Shown one piece after another: positions 13,880 to 18,040 of a stretch of DNA of 18,040 bases. Below the pieces are notes generated by a model. That model was not told the DNA's origin and did no database searches. It worked only from the letters and a program-made list of their open reading frames with translations. Origin of the DNA: Selenomonadaceae bacterium (GTDB lineage Bacteria > Bacillota > Negativicutes > Selenomonadales > Selenomonadaceae); assembly GCA_017390245.1 (NCBI GenBank), contig JAFPCE010000132.1, positions 1 through 18,040 of the forward strand. Reading direction: 5' to 3'. A program made the position numbers and the translations under genes. The stretch's first letter is position 1. Every line of letters begins with the position of its first letter.

Positions 13880-16800
13880 ATGAATTCGCTTTTACGTGTG
13901 GGCATCGATGTAGGGTCCACAACGATTAAAGTCGTAGTTCTCGACAAGGAAAAGCAGATTGTGTATAAAAAGTATGCCCGTCACTTTTCCGAAATTAACA
14001 CTGTGCTGAAGGAGAATTTATCCGCATTGACTCATGTCATTGAGGATAAAGTATTTTCCCTGGCACTGACTGGCTCTGCCGGCATGGGGATTGCTGAGCG
14101 CATCGGGCTTCCTTTTGTACAGGAGGTTATTGCTTGTGCTACAGCTGTTAAGTCCATGATTCCCAGCACTGATACCGTGGTGGAGCTGGGGGGCGAGGAT
14201 GCCAAGGTGACCTACTTTGGCGAGGCCCCAGAGCAGAGAATGAATGGCGTCTGCGCAGGCGGTACAGGCTCTTTTATTGATCAGATGGCATCATTGCTGT
14301 CTACTGATGCAGCTGGCTTAAATGCACTGGCAGAAAAGGGAAAGCAGATTTATACCATTGCTTCCCGCTGCGGTGTTTTTGCCAAGACTGATGTGCAGGC
14401 TTTAATGAACGATGGCGCTAAGAAGGCAGATATTGCTTTGTCTATTTTCCAGGCTGTGGTTAACCAGACCATCAGCAACCTGGCCCAGGGCAGGCCTATT
14501 GATGGCAATGTAGCTTTTCTGGGCGGGCCATTGCACTTTTTGCCAGAGCTGAAGAAACGTTTTATCGAAACCTTGAAGCTGCAGAAGGAAAATATTGTAA
14601 ATGTGGCTGAAGGCAATTATTTTGTGGCGGTAGGGGCGGCTCTTTCCGAAGAAGCCCAGACCATAGATATGGAAAAGCTGCAGGATAGTGTCCAGAAGGC
14701 TGAAGAGGTTATGGCTCATGAGGAGCGGAAGGCTGATTTTATTCTCTTTGAAGATGAAGCGGCTTACCGTGAATTTAAAACCAGACATGATAAGGATCAG
14801 GTGCCAAAGGCAGAGCTGGCATCTTATAAAGGACCAGTATACGTGGGTATAGATGCAGGTTCTACTACAACTAAGCTGGCTGCCATTGGCAGGAATAAGG
14901 AGCTTTTATATACCTCCTATGGCAGTAACCAGGGTTCACCATTGCAAACTGTAGTGAAAGAGCTGCAGTCTCTTTATGGTGCCATGAATAAGGATACATA
15001 TATTGCTTCTGCATTTACCACTGGCTACGGTGAAGCTATTGTCAAGGCAGCACTGCATGCTGATGATGGTGAGGTAGAAACCTTTGCCCATTTAAGGGCA
15101 GCCCAGGAATTCTGCCCGGATGTATCCTTTGTACTGGATATTGGCGGCCAGGATATGAAGTGCTTCTACGTCCATAAGGGGAATATCGGCAGTATCATTT
15201 TAAATGAGGCTTGTTCAGCAGGCTGCGGTTCCTTCATTGAGAACTTTGCCCAGAGCCTGAAGCTCACTGCTGGTGAATTTGCTGCTAAGGCTTTAGAATC
15301 AAAGGCACCAGTGGATTTGGGCACACGCTGTACTGTATTTATGAATTCCAAGGTAAAGCAGGCTCAGAAGGATGGCGCTGCTGTTGGTGATATTTCTGCC
15401 GGCATTGCCTTGTCTGTTATTAAAAATGCCTTGTTTAAGGTTATGCAGCTGAAGGATGTAGCTGCTCTTGGCCAGAATATTGTGGTACAGGGCGGCACCT
15501 TCTACAATGACGCAGTGCTTCGCTCTATGGAGCTGCTGTTAAATAAAAATGTCATTCGTCCTGATATTGCGGGGCTTATGGGAGCTTATGGTGCTGCTAT
15601 CCTGGCATTGGAATCTGGCAGGGAGAAGTCTGCCCTGCTGCCGGCACAGGAACTGGCAGATTTTTCTGTGGAGACCAAGTCCTTCCGCTGTCATGGCTGT
15701 GGTAATTCCTGCCTGGTTACTGTGCAGAATTTCCCAGATGGTGGCAGATACTTTACAGGCAACCGGTGTGAGAGAGGTGCCGGCCAGGTTAAGAAAAAGG
15801 CTACTACCCAGAATCTGTACCGCTTTAAATATGACAGATTATTTAATTATTATAAAAATTTAGAAAATCCATCCCGGGGGACTATTGGTATCCCGCGGGT
15901 GCTGAATGTGTATGAGGATTTCCCATTCTGGTTTACACTGTTTAACCATTTAGGCTACAAGGTGGTTGTTTCAGATGAATCCTCGGCCCAGCTCTATTAT
16001 AAGGGCATGGCTACTGTGCCATCTGATTCCTTGTGCTATCCGGCCAAGCTGGCTCATGGCCATATTATGGATCTGATTGAGCAGGGTGTTACAAAGATTT
16101 TTTATCCATGTCTTCCATACAATATGGTGGATCAGGAGCATCCATCTGACAATCATTTTAACTGTCCAGTGGTAGCCTCCTATGCGGAAAATATTCGTGG
16201 TAACATGGATATCCTCCGTGAGAAAAATATAGATTTTCTGCAGCCATTTTTGCCAATTAATGATGAAAAGAAAATGGTGAAGCGTCTTTACGATGAGCTG
16301 GGGCAGAAGGAAGGCTGGCAGAAGTCTGAGCTGAAGGAGGCCTGTCGCGCTGCTTATGCTGAGCTGGAAAAATACCGTCAGGAAGTACGGGACAAGGGCC
16401 TGGAGATTTTGCAGGAAGCAGAGGCCAGGGGGCAGCAGGTTATTTTGCTGGCTGGCCGTCCATATCATATAGATCCAGAAATCAACCACGGTATTCCAGA
16501 AATGATTCAGTCTTATGATTTGCCAATTATTTCTGAGGATGCGGTATACCATCTGCCTGTGAAATCTGAGCCTTTAAAGATTGTTAACCAGTGGAGTTAT
16601 CATGCCCGGCTGTATCATGCTGCTCATTATGTGGCAGAGCATGATAATGTAACTATGATTCAGTTCAGCTCCTTTGGCTGCGGACTGGATGCTTTGACAA
16701 CTGGCCAGGTTAAATCCATCTTAGAGGAACATAACCGTATTTATACCATGATAAAGCTGGATGATGTCAGCAATCTTGGTGCAGCCAGAATACGTCTGCG

Positions 16801-18040
16801 TTCTCTGATTGCAGCTCTGGCCCGGCGGACACCAATGCCTTATGAGGCTATTGAGATTAGTTCGCGTCCAGTTTTTACAGAGGACTGTAAAAAGCGCCAC
16901 ACTATTTTAGCGCCACAGATGGCACCAATTCATTTTGAACTGTTCCAGTCTGTACTGGGCAAATATGGCTACGATGTGATTATTCCAGAAATGCTGCCAG
17001 GTGCTGTAGATATGGGCCTTCGCTATGTCAATAATGATATGTGCTATCCGGCTATTGTGGTTATAGGACAGCTGATAAAAGCCATCAAGCAGGGTATCTG
17101 TGATCCAGATAATACATCCATTATGCTGTTCCAGACCTGTGGAGCCTGCCGTGCTACTAACTATCTGAATGTAATGCGCATGGCCTTAAAGGATGCTGGC
17201 TATCCTCAGATTCCAGTATTTGCCTGCTGGGGACTTGAGACAGATGCCTTTAAGTTCTCCAAGGCCAGCCTGACAGATGCCATTAAGGCAGCTGTATATG
17301 GTGATGTGCTGATGAATGTGAAAAACCGCACCATGCCATACGAGCTGGAGCAGGGACAGACACAGAAGCTTTATGACAAGTGGATGGAAAAGTGCAAGGC
17401 TGATTTGCTGCTGCCAAATGCCAGCTATAACCGTTTCTCCAAGAATATACAGGCTATGGTGCAGGAATTTGAAGCTGTTCCTATTGATGAAAATATGTGG
17501 AAGCCAAAGGTTGGTATTGTAGGCGAGATTCTGGCCAAGTACCATCCAGTGGCCAATAATCACATTGAGAAGGTCCTCTTTGAGGAGGGGGCTGAGGTAG
17601 TTATGCCAGACTTTGTGGACTTCTTTATGTATTCTGCCTATGATGCAGTAGTAAAGCGGGAGCTTTTGGACGGTACCTTAAAGAGCAAGCTGATTTCCCA
17701 GATGTTTATCCAGCTGATGGAGTTCTACCGCCGTCCTGTGAGAAAGGCCATGAAAAACAGCAAGCGTTACCGTGCACCTCTTACTATCAAGGAAATAGCT
17801 AAGCTGGCTAAACAGCATGTTTCTCTTGGCAACATGGCTGGTGAAGGCTGGTTCCTGACTGGTGAAATGGTGAAGCTCATTACTCATGGCGTGGCTAACG
17901 TAGTATGCCTGCAGCCATTTGGCTGCCTGCCAAACCATATTACTGGCAAGGGCGTTATCCACAATCTGCGCAGCCATTACAAAGAATCTAACATTCTGGC
18001 TATTGACTGTGATGCTGGTGCCAGTGAGGTTAACCAGTTA
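13880..18040 (+). CDS. Large 2-hydroxyacyl-CoA dehydratase activase-related fusion protein (partial, C-terminus beyond the window)
   Basis: The open frame gives 1387 residues without a stop. Two ATPase modules of the BcrAD/BadFG activase type come first: GIDVGSTTIK (about 8-17) and GIDAGSTTTK (about 322-331). Each keeps the cysteine pair that holds the [4Fe-4S] cluster between activase subunits, C125/C164 in module 1 and C445/C484 in module 2, both 39 residues apart. A Cys cluster C604-x2-C607-x3-C611 with C630 follows. Two regions resembling dehydratase/DUF2229-type subunits come after (about 668-930 and 1000-1387), each with a CYPA motif (C719, C1055) and further Cys (C744; C1087, C1090; C1349). 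Start: AGGTGG lies 7 nt before ATG. Family members of ~1400 residues occur widely in anaerobes; their substrate is not established, so none is assigned. Confidence 0.88.
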   Translation, partial: MNSLLRVGIDVGSTTIKVVVLDKEKQIVYKKYARHFSEINTVLKENLSALTHVIEDKVFSLALTGSAGMGIAERIGLPFVQEVIACATAVKSMIPSTDTVVELGGEDAKVTYFGEAPEQRMNGVCAGGTGSFIDQMASLLSTDAAGLNALAEKGKQIYTIASRCGVFAKTDVQALMNDGAKKADIALSIFQAVVNQTISNLAQGRPIDGNVAFLGGPLHFLPELKKRFIETLKLQKENIVNVAEGNYFVAVGAALSEEAQTIDMEKLQDSVQKAEEVMAHEERKADFILFEDEAAYREFKTRHDKDQVPKAELASYKGPVYVGIDAGSTTTKLAAIGRNKELLYTSYGSNQGSPLQTVVKELQSLYGAMNKDTYIASAFTTGYGEAIVKAALHADDGEVETFAHLRAAQEFCPDVSFVLDIGGQDMKCFYVHKGNIGSIILNEACSAGCGSFIENFAQSLKLTAGEFAAKALESKAPVDLGTRCTVFMNSKVKQAQKDGAAVGDISAGIALSVIKNALFKVMQLKDVAALGQNIVVQGGTFYNDAVLRSMELLLNKNVIRPDIAGLMGAYGAAILALESGREKSALLPAQELADFSVETKSFRCHGCGNSCLVTVQNFPDGGRYFTGNRCERGAGQVKKKATTQNLYRFKYDRLFNYYKNLENPSRGTIGIPRVLNVYEDFPFWFTLFNHLGYKVVVSDESSAQLYYKGMATVPSDSLCYPAKLAHGHIMDLIEQGVTKIFYPCLPYNMVDQEHPSDNHFNCPVVASYAENIRGNMDILREKNIDFLQPFLPINDEKKMVKRLYDELGQKEGWQKSELKEACRAAYAELEKYRQEVRDKGLEILQEAEARGQQVILLAGRPYHIDPEINHGIPEMIQSYDLPIISEDAVYHLPVKSEPLKIVNQWSYHARLYHAAHYVAEHDNVTMIQFSSFGCGLDALTTGQVKSILEEHNRIYTMIKLDDVSNLGAARIRLRSLIAALARRTPMPYEAIEISSRPVFTEDCKKRHTILAPQMAPIHFELFQSVLGKYGYDVIIPEMLPGAVDMGLRYVNNDMCYPAIVVIGQLIKAIKQGICDPDNTSIMLFQTCGACRATNYLNVMRMALKDAGYPQIPVFACWGLETDAFKFSKASLTDAIKAAVYGDVLMNVKNRTMPYELEQGQTQKLYDKWMEKCKADLLLPNASYNRFSKNIQAMVQEFEAVPIDENMWKPKVGIVGEILAKYHPVANNHIEKVLFEEGAEVVMPDFVDFFMYSAYDAVVKRELLDGTLKSKLISQMFIQLMEFYRRPVRKAMKNSKRYRAPLTIKEIAKLAKQHVSLGNMAGEGWFLTGEMVKLITHGVANVVCLQPFGCLPNHITGKGVIHNLRSHYKESNILAIDCDAGASEVNQL

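Noticed and set aside
15549..15863. Plus-strand out-of-frame open frame of 104 codons within the activase gene
   Set aside because: The main frame here is clearly conserved and continuous; this alternative frame has no ribosome binding site or domain.
15971..16552. Minus-strand open frame of 193 codons inside the activase gene
   Set aside because: It is an antisense shadow of a gene with clear conserved motifs; no ribosome binding site or domain was seen.

Overview
The window looks like chromosomal DNA of an anaerobic, diderm member of the Firmicutes, most probably a Negativicute (Selenomonadales/Veillonellales-like). Gene content supports this: a Firmicutes-style ecfA1-ecfA2-ecfT-truA block, and a very large two-module 2-hydroxyacyl-CoA dehydratase activase typical of strict anaerobes, lie beside outer-membrane machinery (ExbB, ExbD, TonB and a TonB-dependent receptor ending in Phe). 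The taxon is inferred from gene content only. No search was run.

Region 1 (1-2626, + strand) holds the tail of ecfA1, then ecfA2, ecfT and truA. The three ecf genes overlap or abut. Together they form the energising module of an ECF vitamin/metal importer plus a tRNA pseudouridine synthase. An 85-nt nested hairpin (2633-2717) with T-runs on both sides separates truA from a convergent LysE/RhtB-type exporter (2730-3347, - strand).

Region 2 (3348-13645, + strand) is an iron-regulated haem uptake and degradation locus. A near-consensus promoter with a perfect 7-1-7 Fur box just downstream, a leader hairpin and a second Fur box precede exbB-exbD-tonB. Next comes a chimeric gene that joins the first ~130 residues of a FecCD-type permease in frame to an almost complete FecE-type ATPase. 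Then come an ABC-2 exporter ATPase/permease pair, a flavodoxin and a HutW/ChuW-type radical SAM enzyme. Spacing is 0-20 nt or overlapping throughout, so this is probably one operon of about 6.6 kb. A second Fur-controlled promoter follows, driving a TonB-dependent receptor with the haem-receptor YRAP-His-NPNL pattern and a periplasmic substrate-binding protein, closed by a clear intrinsic terminator. Proposed flow: receptor plus TonB/ExbBD bring haem into the periplasm; the binding protein and a FecCD/FecE importer carry it to the cytoplasm; flavodoxin plus HutW open the ring without oxygen and release iron. The ABC-2 pair is an unassigned exporter that might remove a tetrapyrrole product. The permease needed for inner-membrane import is not intact here.

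Region 3 (13646-18040, + strand) has a promoter, a ~170-nt leader with a 30-nt perfect palindrome and further possible helices, and a 1387-residue open end of a large activase/dehydratase-like fusion protein that runs off the window.

Most notable observations: the permease-ATPase chimera; the ABC-2 exporter embedded in an anaerobic haem-degradation operon; the structured leader before the activase; the internally duplicated cysteine pairs in the activase; the dual Fur boxes around a hairpin; and the nested convergent hairpin after truA.
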